A program made the translations under genes and the position numbers. From Cordylochernes scorpioides (lineage: Eukaryota > Arthropoda > Arachnida > Pseudoscorpiones > Chernetidae): DNA of 64,000 nt. Positions 50,341-61,830 of this stretch are shown piece after piece. Positions within the stretch are counted from its first letter, which is position 1. Every line of letters starts with the position of its first letter. The DNA lies in the NCBI GenBank assembly GCA_030710605.1, contig CP092877.1, positions 42,702,406-42,766,405 of the forward strand, read 5' to 3'. A model generated the notes under the pieces. That model ran no database searches and was not told the origin of the DNA. It was given only the letters and a program-made list of their open reading frames with translations.

Positions 50341-50639
50341 GTATGTTTTTGTTCTATTTTTTTTTATTGCAGGGTTCATTCAGGTTAAGATTGATGATTA
50401 AATTTGATGGCAATGGGGTAGGAAATATTGGTTATTCTCGAATTTGAAATTCATTATGTTTCATTTTTATGCTCTTTCTAATATTGTTGTTGTACTGAAG
50501 TGTTGAAGATCTTTTGAGCCTTTCTTTTTGTGTCCAGTTTAAATAGGTTCTATGGGATATGTTTTCGTTTTTTTTTAAGCTATTGGTGAATTTCATTGTT
50601 TTTAATTGTCTTCTGCTTTCAAGTAGGTCTAGACCACAT

Positions 50640-51480
50640 TCTCTCTGAATTTTCTAATTGTTGGCATTTGAAATAGAACCAGTGATTAATTTGGCCGCTT
50701 TTGCTTGAACACTGTCTAGCCTTCTTTTTAGTGATGAACTTGAGGGAGCCCAAACAGGTGTTGCATATTCCATTATTGGCCTTATTAAGGTGATATATGT
50801 TGTTCTGAGAATTTTGGGTTTTGCTCCCCAATTTTTCCCTATAGCCTTCTCAGAATGTTTAGGTTTCTGGGCTATATTTGAGGTGCTAATTATGTGTTCT
50901 GTAAATCGCAATTCCTCATCAAGTATCACACCTAGGTAATTTGCAGATCAAATTTTATCAATTATATGGTTGTTTATGCTTATTTTGGAGTTGAATTCAT
51001 GCCTTTTTTCCTGTCAGTGAAGGAGACCTATAGGTTTGTGTTTATTGGGTTTATTGTCATTTTGAGTTTCATTGCCCACTTCTCCAGTCCTCTTATTGAT
51101 GTGTTCAGTATTTTTCTGATATTTCTGTACTGCTACTTGTGTGCCATATGGCTATATAATCTGCATAACAGGCAACCTTTGTGTCTTCAGTGAGGATGGA
51201 TGTTGTTAAGGTTGTGTCGAAATTAGATGTACAACAACTCAAACTTGACCATGACTCTTTTTTAGCTCTTATTCTTTTCGTTTGGCCAACAACAAATGTC
51301 CAATATAAATACACATATATTTTCAAATAATGAGGCTTTAAATAATACAAATAATATTCTTCTATTTACATAAAGAACAGTTAATATATAGCGAGATGAG
51401 TAGAGGACTGAGCACAGATCCCTGAGGTACACCAGCCCATGTTCTTCGGTCCTTGGAAAATGTTCCATTGACCCGAACCT
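50640..51480 (-). pseudogene. LINE reverse transcriptase (central and thumb parts)
   Basis: RTWAGVPQGSVLSPLL lies near 51430 and TSILTEDTKVACYADYIAIWH near 51180. The active-site box is YADY where YADD is expected. An extra segment of about 140 bp (51230-51370) separates the two. ILDEELRFTEHI and TYITLIRPIMEYATPVWAPSS (50929-50654) are the thumb. The gene is inactive. Confidence 0.85.
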
Positions 51481-51489
51481 TTATCCTTC

Positions 51490-52660
51490 TTCCCCTTAAG
51501 AAGTCTGTAATCCAGATTATGGTTTTTCCTCTTACTCCGATGTTGTGCAGCCTTTCAAATAATTTCTACACTCGATAAAAAGCTGAGGTCATATCCAGGA
51601 ATACGGCCGTTGTCTTCTTTGGCGTTTTTTCCTAGAAATCTATTATTGATTAACAGAAGTAGAACAGTTTATCAGTTGTACAGTGTCTGGATCTTTAGGC
51701 AGTTTGGTAGAAGTTTATTTTATTATTGTTATTGAGCCAGACTATGAGCCTAGAGTGGATAATTCATTCTGTTTTTTTTTACAAAGTATGCTGGTGAGAT
51801 CAATTGGCCGATAGTTCTTGTATTCCTTGGCATCTTTGTTTGGTTTCAGTATTGGCACTATAATTCATATCTCCTAATTCTTTGGTAGTTTACCAGTTTG
51901 CCTTGAAATATTCAGTATTTGTAGGAGTTGATTTTTAGCTTTTTCTCCAAAGTGTGTATTCATTTAACCAAAAATTAGATTATCTCCTGGTGACCTCTTG
52001 GATTTAACTTTTCTATTGATGAGTTTAGCTCATTCAGTGTGAAGTCTCTCGAGTAAATATCTTGTTGATGGTAATTTCTTGCTTGTTTAAATAACCTGTT
52101 TATATTATTTTTAGAGTCCTGCTTTCATTCGTATAGCTGAGTCTGGAAGTGCTTGAAAAATATTCAACAATTATTTCAGCCATCTGTTTGTTTTTTCTCG
52201 CTATTCATATCGGTTAGAGTATTGGAGGATCAGTGTTGGTTTTAATTGTTTCATAACACTAATTATATTCCAAGTGATGGCTTTCCATTTTTGGATCCAT
52301 ATTTTTCGCAGAATTCTGCCCATTTCTCTCTCTCTCTCTCTTTTGTTTGAATATCCAAATTTCTTGATCTATTTTGTGACTAATTTCAATGAGTTCCTTT
52401 ATTTCTTCTTTATTTGTTTTAAAAAGTTCATTGATATTGTCTCTCTCTGCAATCATTGCCTCGATATTGTGGTCCTTCCAGTAAAGTATTCACAGGTCTT
52501 TACGTCTACCTCTAGGTATCGATACTCTTGCAGCTTTGGATATGTTTGAAGAGAATTTTTCCAATTTTTTGTCAATCGTTCTGTGATTTAACTCTTCGTT
52601 GCACAGTTCTTCAAACTTTTCTGTGAATTTTTTTCCAGTGTTCTTTTATTCTGTTGGAAA
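51490..52660 (-). pseudogene. LINE ORF2 segment between endonuclease and reverse transcriptase core
   Basis: Many frames are broken. Readable pieces on the minus strand fit the reverse transcriptase start near 51760-51830 (LIVPILKPNKDAKEYKNYRPIDLTS-like, split by frame changes) and a linker rich in Lys and Glu (52259-52456). I assign it from order more than from motifs. Confidence 0.55.
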
Positions 52661-53434
52661 TTCTCAATTTTGAATTTTAGGGTTGTTAAAATTGGTCTGT
52701 GGTCACTGATTGCACTTTCAGAATTTTCCATTGTGTTGTGGGTGCGATGTTGTAATTTATCGTTGTGATGTCTATTGCGGATTCTGTGCCTGTGGACTTG
52801 GATAGATAGGTGTTTTTTTCGTTATTCAACGGTGTACGGTCGAGGTCGGTTAGCATGTCCTCAACATGCTGACCTTTGTTTTCCCGGACAGGTGATCCCC
52901 AAGTTGGTCTTTCGGCGTTAAAATCACCAAGTATGATTGCGATATCCGAAGACGCTTCACTTAATGTCTCTATCAGGCCTGTATTGAAGCTAGTATTATC
53001 GTGGTGATAAACATTTATGATTGGAATTGTTTTATTATTATTGCCTGAGCTTCTGTCGTGATTTCTCTAGGCTTACTCTGATTATAGGCGATTTCCTTAA
53101 ATTTGATTTCTAGAGTTTTAATCAAAACGGCAAGTCCTCCTCCGAATTTTCCCGGTCTGTCCTCTCGTAGTGTTTTATAATCTTTGATATTGAATCTCAG
53201 ATTCTGATTCAATTTTGACTCCGGAGGACAGGTAATATGTACATTGTTGTCACAGAGAAGACAAGTCAGCTCTTTATATTCCTCTGAGTACCATTTATAT
53301 TGAGTTGTAGTAGATTGAATTGTGTCCTCGTAGTAGATTTCTCATCATGAGTTCGAGCTGCAGCTCCTGACGCGGCGGTTACCCCGGACGAGGTAGCATT
53401 ACTGGAGATATCAGTTTTGCTCTTCATTTGAAAA
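52661..53434 (-). pseudogene. LINE ORF2 N-terminus, apurinic-type endonuclease
   Basis: The ATG near 53434 starts MKSKTDISSNATSSG. TQFNLLQLNINGTQRN is the first catalytic region (Asn), ESKLNQNLRF stands where the Glu motif (ET/ES) is, and GGGLAVLIKTLEIKFKEI is the next core strand. ILGDFNAERPTWGSP (about 52900) has the GDFN box. SDHRPILTTLKF near 52700 is the SDH box. The order and motifs are complete but the frame is not continuous. Confidence 0.85.
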
Positions 53435-53545
53435 TGGGTGCCGTTGCAACGTTAGTCATCTTGGAAACGAACCAGAATTTGGTAAAATTTTCCAAGGGTC
53501 CAGGGGGGACCGCAAGGAGGTGTGGTCGGACTTCTCCCCTTCCCC

Positions 53546-54773
53546 CTGGAATGCCGTCACTATACAGGATAAAGCACTCTTGGTGAATTTTTTAAATTGT
53601 GATTCAGAATCTGCCACTGAAGCTTTACGAGCGTTTCGTTCCTTTAAAGATATTCGAAGCGGTCAAGGACTCATGAGTTGCTACTCTCTAAAGCGATTGA
53701 TAAAAAGTTTCGAGGAAACTGGATCTCTGGAAGCAAAACCTCGGAGTGGAAGACCATCGACATGCAAGTTAGTGGCTGTTACGGTTTTTCAGAATGCTGA
53801 AGCTATTGAAACGTTATCCACGTATGGAGAAGTAAGTGCTAGACAAGTTTCTCGACAAACGGGGATTTCGTATGGAACAGTTTGGAGAGAACACACATTT
53901 AGAATATTTCTATAAAAATACCCTAACAAAATTCAAAGTTTTCACGAGTTGAAAGTCTGCGATTTTTTGAAGCGTCAAGAATTCGCTGCATGGGTTTTCC
54001 GGCAAATTGATATTGATGGAAATTGGCTGTCAAATGTTCTAAGAACAGATGATGCTCACTTTTATCTAAAGGGAGAATTTAACATTCAAATCTGCCTCAT
54101 TTTGGCAACAGAAAACCCTAGGATTTTTACAGAAATACCACTTCATCAGCACAGAGTTACAGTTTTGTGTGGGTTCACTTCTTCTTTTATTATTGGGCCA
54201 TTTTTCTTTTAAAAAATCAATGGAAGAACTTTTAAAACCGTTTTTCTAACTGGTGCGAACGTTATGTTCAACTTTTGAGAGTAAAGGTTATTCCCGTATT
54301 GCAGGACAGAAAAGCACTAAGCGAAATAACATTCATGCAAGATGGAAAACCTCATCATATCTCCCGCGGTGCCAAACAATTGCTGAAGGATACGTTCGGT
54401 GAAATTCGTTGATAAGTCGCCACTTTATATACCACTGCCCTCCAATATCACCAGACTTGACGCCTTACAATTTCGGTTATGGGGGTACATTAAGTCTCGT
54501 TTTTATCGATGCCGGCCTACCACATTGGCCATGTTGAAGGCTCCTATCAGATGGCACGTTTTTTTAAATTTCAACTATTTAATTGTGACCATTCTGTCAT
54601 CTATCGTCTACAGGCGGTGTTTGAGAATGAAGGGCGCCACATTGAGCAAGGATTGTGACCTAATACAAGAGAGAAGGCAGTTACCTCATGTGTTATATTT
54701 TGCAGCTCTTTGTTTTGGGTTATGGAATAATAAATTCTGTCCTCACATCTTGACTCTTTTTTTTTTTCTGTGA
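53546..54773 (+). pseudogene. Mariner-type transposase with DUF4817-like N-terminus
   Basis: WNAVTIQDKALLVNFLN, SATEALRAFRSFK and LKRLIKSFEETGSLEAKPRSGRPST form the first helix-turn-helix and GRPR-like linker. SARQVSRQTGISYGTVWR is the second. After a stop at 53913, LRTDDAHFYLKGEFN holds the first Asp, and VTVLCGFTSSFIIGPFFF follows. ITFMQDGKPHHISRGA (second Asp) lies near 54330, and SPDLTPYNF near 54450 has Asn where the third Asp (usually PCDF) should be. Stops and frame shifts are frequent. The LINE separates the first codons, left at 49492, from the rest. Confidence 0.88.
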
Positions 54774-55354
54774 GCAGTAATTTTTTTGTTTGTCATTTGC
54801 CCACATCTTATTTTATGTCGTGAAGGCCAAAGTGTTATAACTTCTCGAATAACACTGATATACACAATTTTACCCCTTATGTTTAGTTTATCGCTTTTCG
54901 CTTATTAGAAGAAATAGCATAAGGAATATTCTCTGTATCCCCCCCAACTTTAGAAATTTTGCGCAAAAAAAAATACAAAATGATTTTACTACCACGTTTT
55001 TCAACGCAAAAGGTCGATTTAAAAATGATTTTTTTAGGGGATACATTTCCAAAATTATGTACAGTATAATAAACAATGATAACATTTGACAAACCCATAG
55101 GATATTTGGAATAAAGTACGACAAATATATTTTGTCACTCCCCTCTATATTTCATTTTTGGATCATGACAAATATCCAGTTAAATAGTCAAGTGTCGCCA
55201 ATTAGTCAAGAAACTATACATTCCTTATAGCACGAAATCCTATTAGTAGTGCCATCATAATTTTTGGTACTATATTAACATTTCAAAAATCGTGTATTGA
55301 TATCAGTAGTTATTTTCAAACATTCAACCTATTTTAAAAAACTCCATTCAAAAT

Positions 55355-55760
55355 ATAAATATTTTTTGCTACATGTTTAAATTTGCATATACCTATTTTA
55401 CATATCTCTGATTGTATTTAAAAATCGTTAACCAATTCTTCTAACTTTTGGCGAAATGGTGTTTTATTAATTTATCATTTGATATTATTAGGGTTCTTTC
55501 CTGGTATTCAAAAAGGAAAAATACGTGTCGTTCAGTTATATTTTTAAATTTATCAAACAATTTGGCCGCTGAATCTCTGATTCTGGTAGAGCGCCATCTA
55601 GCGAATAAAGTTCTAACTAAAATCAATTTCGAATTTTTCATTATTTGCCATAAAAATCCCATTGCATCCTGAACACAAAGGTGTTTACCGCATTGCTCTA
55701 GCGCAAATATTCGTGGAGTTATTAATTTTTAAAGTTGTGCGGGACTTTTGGATCACCCTG
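55355..55760 (+). repeat. Right terminal inverted repeat
   Basis: This is the inverse copy of 48936-49345. TA follows at 55761. Confidence 0.9.
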
Positions 55761-55762
55761 TA

Positions 55763-56880
55763 TATATATATATAAAAGTCAATGTCTGTTGTCTGTTTCG
55801 CGATAAACTCAAAAACTACTGAACCAATTGGTACCAAATTTTGCATGTGGCTTTTAATAAACCTGAAGAAAATTTCGGCTACATTTTGGTTAGTATTTTT
55901 GGCTATTTATTTTTCATTTAAAGAACTTTTTTTCCTTTTCCACGCAGAGTAAATACGAGGTGAAGTAACAACACCAGACCAATTAAGTGACCAATGAGCG
56001 TTCTGTATTTTTTCCAAGTTGCTTGTGTACTTTTTTTAAAAATATCTTTCTATACGAGAAGTTACTTTTTTTTACGAAATTATTGAGTATTGAGAGAGAA
56101 ATTTATATTACAGACTAAATTACAGTAAGTGCACACAATGCAATTTAAAATATAAACTTTACAAATTGGCGTTACTGTATGTAAATAATGGCTTTCGAAT
56201 TTTTTTATTAATTTTTGTTCTGGCCTTCGTTTTTTTATCTTTCAAAAAAATCGTTTAAAATGCAGTCGTAGTTATTAGCAAACACATATGTTTGCCTAAT
56301 TTCAATGTACTCTTTTATTTTTCACAGAAAAATATTTACGTGCCAGTATTTTAATATTTTTTATAAACCTATTTATTGTATTATTCTTACTGAGAAGATG
56401 TGCATCGCAGCCAAGATCCATCGCAGTCACTCACTCAATTCAGGCATTCTATTTACACTATATTTATTTTGCAATATCTTTGTACCTTCTTATTATCAGA
56501 AAATCTTTATTGTCTTTATTATGTCTGATACATCTTTTGTTGTTTATTTGCAAAACGCCAAAGTGACAAAAACAAATCAAAAAGGGATGATGATAACCTG
56601 CGTCTTGAAGATTAACATTTTCATAGACACATATATATACATATTTATTGCTAACTATATATCACCATCTTCTCTCTTCAAACACGAAATCTCACAGGAG
56701 GTCTCCTGGCTCGAGGTGAGTTCCGCCTTAGGACAGGACCATCCTCTCTCATGGCCTCGGGTCCAGCGAGCGAAGAGGCTCTAATGACTTTCCATCGTCT
56801 GTATCATTCTGAACCTCTGAATCTTGATCCGACCGCTGGCTAGTTAGTCCTGGCGACAGCGATTCCATATAACCTCTGTC
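55763..56880. other. Gene-free region with a possible interspersed repeat
   Basis: TGTCTGTTTCGCGATAAACTC-type sequence near 55786 followed by AAAAACTACTGAACC looks like a repeat common in arthropod genomes, but I cannot place it in a family. The 159-codon frame at 56305 is rich in Ile, Phe and Tyr and shows no domain. A GC-richer part near 56700-56880 may be the 3' end of Gypsy-5. Confidence 0.4.
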
Positions 56881-56897
56881 TCGTACAACCTCCGAGA

Positions 56898-57700
56898 TTA
56901 TGGCACTGGGACCTGCTCCTCTTGAGTGCTCGGGTTGACGCTCTCCATCTCCACTCTCATATCTTCACCATTCCTCCACCTTTTTCTAATTTGATCCCTG
57001 TGATAGGCCTTTATCTGTCCGTGTATCAAAATGATGTAGACTCTAGGTCCCTTCTTGCCCACAATTTTCCTGGGATCCATTTATCACCACCTCTAAAGTT
57101 TTTACACCACACAAAATCATCTATGTGGAATTCTTCCAAATGGGTTCGCCGATCATACTTCATTTGCCTGGCTTACTGGTCTCCAACTCTAGATGCCAAG
57201 CTGGGATGTATCAACGATACTCTGGTTCGAAGCGCACGCCCAATAAAGAGCTCTGATGGAGTCTTTCCCGTTGTCACATGCGGGGTGCTTCGATATGCCA
57301 GAAGAACCTTTGATAAGGTGTCTTGAATGGTATCCCCAATTTTTCTTTTATTTTTATGCAGATCAGTCTTAATTGTTCTAACCGCTCTTTCAGCCAAGCC
57401 ATTACTTTGCGGGTGGTACGCCGGGATCAATGTTTGTTTAATTCCATTTCCATCCAGAAAACCTTTCATTTCACTACCAGTAAACTGAGGTCCATTATCA
57501 GACACAAGTTCCTCCGGTAAACCATAGGAAGAAAAAAGTCGCCGTAGATCCTCAATGGTTTTGCCTGTAGTGGTCTCTCTCATTGGGATGGCTTCGATCC
57601 ACTTTGAATGACTATCTACTACTATTAATAAATTGATGTTTTCCTTATTTGCAAAATCAATATGAATTCTTTGCCAAGGTCTGGTTGACCATCTCCAGGG
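56898..57700 (-). pseudogene. Gypsy-5 integrase core and C-terminus
   Basis: The translation gives RIHIDFANKENINLLIVVDSHSKWIEAIPM (first Asp) near 57660-57585, LVSDNGPQFTGSEM (second Asp) and YHPQSNGLAERAVRTIKTDLHK (Glu), then LLAYRSTPHVTTGKTPSELFIGR. The catalytic residues are kept. 57080-56898 has DPRKIVGKKGPRVYIIL and KAYHRDQIRKRW, the C-terminal domain. A stop lies between. Confidence 0.88.
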
Positions 57701-58081
57701 TTACCATTTTCCTTCATTTGGCCCATCCTGAGATTGCTGACAGCTTCTGCACTTATTCACCAAAAACTCGATTTGGGTATCTAGATTTGGCCACCAAAAA
57801 TGTGATCTTGCTACAGCCTTCATTTTGTTCATACCGGAATGAGTCTCATGAAGACAGTTGAACATTTTTATTCTGAAAGATGGTGGAATGACGACTCTCA
57901 TTCCCCAAACCAAACACTCCCCATCTACAGTTAGCTCAAGTTTTCTTTGAAAATAAGGTCTGAGGTGATCAGCTACCTTTTCAGGCCAGCCTTGCTGAGT
58001 ATAAATTTTGGCCAATGAGAGCACTTCGTCTTTTTCAGTTTTCGTGGCAATTTCCTCTGCTTTGATCGGCAATTCCTCCAC
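57701..58081 (-). pseudogene. Gypsy-5 integrase zinc finger
   Basis: LHETHSGMNKMKAVARSHFWWPNLD is followed by CRSCQQSQ: the H-H and C-C pairs of the integrase N-terminal domain. Upstream is a linker from RNase H. A TAG near 57702 splits it from the core. Confidence 0.85.
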
Positions 58082-58656
58082 ATAGGATAAAGCATAGACA
58101 TTATTTGTCTTGGAATTTCTTCACAACCCACAGGAAAACGTGACAGAAGATCTGCATTCCCATGGTCTTGAGTTCTTCGAAATTTAATATCGTGAGTATA
58201 AGCTGACAAAATAAGCGCCCAACGCTGCAACCCAGAAGTAGATAAGGTGGGGATTCCTGATCTTGGGCCCAAAAAGGTCATCAATGGCTTATGGTCTGTA
58301 ATAATAATAAATTTTCTTCTATAAATAAATTGATGAAACTTGGTTACTCCATAAATAATGGCTAGAGCCTCTTTCTCAATCTGAAAATAATTACGTTCTG
58401 CTCCCGATAAAGTCAGTGAGGCAAACATAATCGGTCTCTCCTGGCCTTCTATAATATGTGACAACACATCGCCCACTCCAATCTGCGATGCATCAGTGGC
58501 CAAACACAATGGCAAAGTCGTATCATATGGGACTAGCACCCTCTCAGTGGTAATGCAATTCTTGCACTTGTCAATGGCCTCTCCACATTCCTTTGTGCAA
58601 ACCCAAGGACGTTTTTTGTGAAGAAGCTCATGAAGAGGCTTTAAAAGCTCTGGCAA
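57973..58656 (-). pseudogene. Gypsy-5 RNase H
   Basis: The 227-codon frame has LCLATDASQIGVGDVLSH (Asp), ERNYFQIEKEALAIIYGVTKFHQFIY (Glu) and IITDHKPLMTFLGP (Asp), and ends with a tether region HDIKFRRTQDHGNADLLSR. All catalytic acidic residues that I can identify are present. GDVLSH stands where GAVLSH is usual. Confidence 0.88.
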
Positions 58657-58685
58657 ATTGGGTATGAACTTCCCATAAAAGTTAA

Positions 58686-59316
58686 CTAAACCAAGAAATG
58701 ATCTCTTAATTCAGAGATATTCGTAGGCGTTTTGGCTTTCTGTATTGCTTGTACCTTATAATCCAAAGGTCTGATGCCCTCTCCCGTGACAAGATGTCCT
58801 AAATATTCAATTTCATTTTGCAAAAATAGGCATTTTTCTTTCTTTAGTTTGATATTATACTTCGCCAAGCGAGCAAATATAATCTTAAACAACGCCAGAT
58901 GTTCTTTAATTGATGCAGTGGCTATAAGGACTCAATATAACAAATTACGCCTCCTATACCCTATCCATTACAGATTGAAAATAACTGGGCGCATTTGCCA
59001 ATCCAAATGGTATTCTCTTAAACCTGAAAAGCCCTTTATGAGTATTTATCGTTAGCAACGGTCGGGTGCTTGGATCCACCTCTAATTGCAGATAAGCGTT
59101 CCTCAAGTCCAATTTCGAAAAGTATTTTCCTTTGGGCAATGTGGAGAATAAATCTTGCTGTGTGGGAAGGGGATAGTCCGCAGTGTCCAAATATCTATTT
59201 AGAGTTACCTTGAAGTCGCAGCAAATTCTGATCTCTTTATTTTTCTTCGGCACTACAACCACTGGAGTGGCCCATTTACTGCTCGCCACCTCACATAGAT
59301 AACCCTTAGCCACCAT
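58686..59316 (-). pseudogene. Gypsy-5 reverse transcriptase, active site destroyed
   Basis: 59316-58954 reads KWATPVVVVPKKNKEIRICCDF, FSKLDLRNAYLQLEV (first Asp), and FGLANAPSYFQSVMD. In the gap before 58892 the minus strand gives CYIES and then a stop, where YIDD should be, with a frame shift. 58892-58686 continues FLQNEIEYLGHLVTGEGIRP. The polymerase lost its YxDD box. Confidence 0.88.
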
Positions 59317-59423
59317 TTTGTCTAATGCTTAAGTAACTGCTGGCCTAATGGCGAAAGGCACCGGACGAGCCCTATGTAAAATTGGATTCACATCACACAT
59401 GTTTACTGAAAATGTGAAACCTT

Positions 59424-59855
59424 TTATTGGTTCAGTTGTCTCCGCAAATTGGGCTTGTTTTCCTTTAAAATTTCCTCAATGGTAATTTCCACGGGTATAT
59501 GTTTTACCGCGAAACAGCCCAATTTCAATCTATTTATCCATTTATTTCCCATCAAAGCCCTCTTTTCTCCTTTCACCACCAACGCTCTAAGTTTGTAAGT
59601 CATATCTTGATACTCCACTTTGACATTGATTTTATACAGAATGGGTACCACGGTACCATAATAAGTTCTTACATTAATACTCGCTTTTTCCAATTTCAAA
59701 TGTGGAAGACTATTTTTAAAATCCTTTTCCGATATCAGTGTTAGACCACTACCCGTATCCATTTCAAATATGATAAAGTTTCCTCCTACTTTTAACTCCA
59801 TCAGATATGGAGGGTCACTTGAGGCAAAATTAATTTCATACTCAGGTATCGTCAC
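59424..59855 (-). pseudogene. Gypsy-5 protease
   Basis: The 143-codon frame has IIFEMDTGSGLTLIS (DTG box near residue 32) and MGNKWINRLKLG, the usual end of the domain. An acidic and Lys-rich linker follows toward reverse transcriptase. The start of the frame is where sequence similarity to gypsy ends, near the Gypsy-4 border. Confidence 0.85.
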
Positions 59856-60063
59856 GCTTATAATTTTCTATACATACTCAAATGTAATTCTCAAAGATAT
59901 TTCAACGCAAAAAGGAAATATTGCTATTACCATTTTAGATTTGGTCCTAATTGCTTGCAAAATAAATGCAGGCCTCCGTGCAGTTGGAAAGAGTCGGAAA
60001 ACTCTAACCGGCATACAGAGTAGCGACAAACTCTTCCGCCGGCATTCAGGATTGTCGTAATCT

Positions 60064-60399
60064 CCGATTATTTGTGACGGACAAAAAACGGGATTGCGTT
60101 TTTTGGTGGACAGTGGTGCTGATATCTCTATAATACGACCAAAGGATAAAAATAGGATTCCTAGCTCTGATTATAAACTTTATGCAGCTAATGGTACAGA
60201 AATTGTTACCCATGGAACAAAGGTTAGAAATTTAGATATTGGACTTCGACGTCAATTTCTATGGCCTTTTGTAATCGCCAATACTAACAGAGCAATATTA
60301 GGAGCAGACTTTTTGAACAACTTTGGATTGATTATTGATATAAAAAATAAACGCCTAATTGATGGGATAACTAATCTTTCCATAAGAGGCGTCATTTAG
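60064..60399 (+). pseudogene. Gypsy-4 protease
   Basis: IICDGQKTGLRFLVDSGADIS contains the DSG active box. YKLYAANGTEIVTHG, DIGLRRQFLWPFVIAN and AILGADFLNNFGLIIDIKNKRLID follow. This is the typical single-domain aspartic protease of this gypsy group, nearly complete. The frame ends at a TAG before the linker to reverse transcriptase. Confidence 0.88.
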
Positions 60400-60411
60400 T
60401 CAATTTCAGAC

Positions 60412-61191
60412 ATGGGTAATATTAGCATTCTAAATTCATCATCCAAGGTCAGCGCTATCCTAACCAAATACCCTGGCCTATGTAGACCACCTTCAGATTT
60501 TGTAGAAGCAAAACATAACGTTAAGCATTATATTCCCACAAGAGGTCAGCCAATTCATTCAAAAGCCCGTCGTCTAAATTCACAAAGATTAACTCTTGCC
60601 AAGGCAGAATTTCCATATATGTGGAATAATGGAATAATTAAACCCTCAAATTATCCTTGGGCGAGCCCACTACATTTAATTTCAAAAAAGGACGAATCAC
60701 TAAGACCTTGTGGTAATTATAGAAGACTCAATGCAGTTACACTTCCAGACCGTTATCCAATCCCTAGACTTGACGATTTCCACCACATTTTGAAAGGTAC
60801 TCGTGTGTACTCAAAAATAGACCTATGCAAGGCATTCTATCAGATTCCAATTGCAGAAGAGGATAAACCAAAAACTGCCATCATTACTCCTTTTGGGCTA
60901 TTCGAATTTAATGTAATTAGTTTCGGTTTTAGAAATGCTACTGCCACCTTTCAGAGATTCATGCATGAAGTCTTAAGAAATTTGGACTTTGCGTTTGTCT
61001 ACTTAGATGATATTCTGATAGCCTCTAAAACGGAAGAAGAGCATTATCGCCACCTTGGAACCTTATTCAGCAGACTAGATTCCTATGGATTAAGAATCAA
61101 TATTTCTAAATCTAAATTCCTGGTACAGGAAATTGATTTTCTAGGATACCTAATTGCCTCTCACGGTGAAACCATTCTCTACAAAGGTTAG
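60412..61191 (+). pseudogene. Gypsy-4 reverse transcriptase
   Basis: The 259-codon frame has VKHYIPTRGQPIHSKARRLN, FPYMWNNGIIKPSNYPWASPLHLISKKDESLRPCGNYRRLN, YSKIDLCKAFYQIPI (first Asp), FGFRNATATFQRFM, and FAFVYLDDILIASKTEEEH (YLDD kept, near residue 200). FLVQEIDFLGYLIASHG ends it, and a frame shift at about 61180 leads to the next part (61200-61290, LRIFLGMLNFY). Confidence 0.9.
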
Positions 61192-61199
61192 ATCTATTT

Positions 61200-61830
61200 T
61201 AGAATATAAGATACCAAAAACAGTTAATGAATTACGCATATTTTTGGGAATGCTAAACTTTTATTGTACCCTTTTGAACAATGCAGCAGAGACTCAGGCA
61301 ATCCTTCATGAATACCTAAGGGCTGCCAAAAAAAAAGGATAGAAGCGAAATAAAATGGACTGAAGAAGCTGAAGTTCAGTTTGAAAAATGCAAACAAGCC
61401 CTAGCTAATACAACACTGTTAGCCTACCCGATACTGAACTGCCTATCTCAATATGTACAGATGCTTAAAATCGGGAAGTTGGGTCTGTTCTCCAACAGCT
61501 TGACAATAATACATGGAAACCAATAACATTTTTCTCAAAAAAATTAAATTCTGGTCAATGCAATTATAGTACATATGATAGAGAGCTTCTCGCAATATAT
61601 TTGTCCATCATAGAATACAAGCATCTGCTTGAGGCACGTGAATTTACTTCTTTTAACTCATCACAAACCTTTAATCTACGCATTCAAACAAAAAAATGAG
61701 AAAGCTTCACCTAGACAATTAAGACATCTACAATACATTTCCCAATTCACTACTGACATCAAGTACATAAAAGATACTGACAACATAGTCGCCGATTCTC
61801 TGTCCAGAGTTGATGCTATTACAACCATCG
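61200..61830 (+). pseudogene. Gypsy-4 RNase H
   Basis: Pieces in several frames: SILEYKIPKTVNELRIFLGMLNFY, STDA-like near 61455 (degenerate: CTDA-NREVGSVLQQ), TFFSKKLNSGQCNYSTYDRELLAIY (Glu), LTHHKPLIYAFKQKN and TDNIVADSLSRVDA. The order is right but the first Asp region is broken by frame changes. Confidence 0.8.

Larger units (their letters stand above)
49505..53545 (-). mobile_element. LINE (I-clade-like, with endonuclease, reverse transcriptase, RNase H)
   Basis: The 4041 bp body is on the minus strand between 12 bp duplications. ORF2 starts near 53434 and runs through endonuclease, reverse transcriptase, RNase H and a C-terminal Cys/His region, ending near 49548. The 3' end has a short A-rich tail (GACAAAAACAACA). 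No ORF1 is seen. RNase H after reverse transcriptase is typical of the I group (I, R1, LOA and others). Confidence 0.88.
48936..55760 (+). mobile_element. Mariner/IS630-type transposon with ~400 bp inverted repeats, holding a LINE
   Basis: The ends CAGGGTGATCCAAAAGTCCC and its inverse are flanked by TA (48934-48935, 55761-55762). The inverted repeats are about 400 bp (48936 to about 49345 and about 55355 to 55760). The transposase is on the plus strand and is of the kind with an N-terminal DUF4817 helix-turn-helix. A complete LINE (49505-53545) lies in its 5' coding part. Without it the element is about 2.8 kb. Confidence 0.92.
56898..59855 (-). mobile_element. Ty3/gypsy retrotransposon, decayed and truncated (Gypsy-5)
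   Basis: Minus-strand order is protease, reverse transcriptase, RNase H, integrase and the integrase tail. Neither LTRs nor gag are seen. The copy is cut at about 59860, next to Gypsy-4 running the other way. The integrase and polymerase are of the common K02A2.6-like gypsy kind. Frame breaks are many. Confidence 0.87.

Noticed and set aside
56305..56784. 159-codon frame as a membrane protein
   Set aside because: The Ile/Phe/Tyr richness follows from AT-rich DNA. There is no clear helix pattern or domain.
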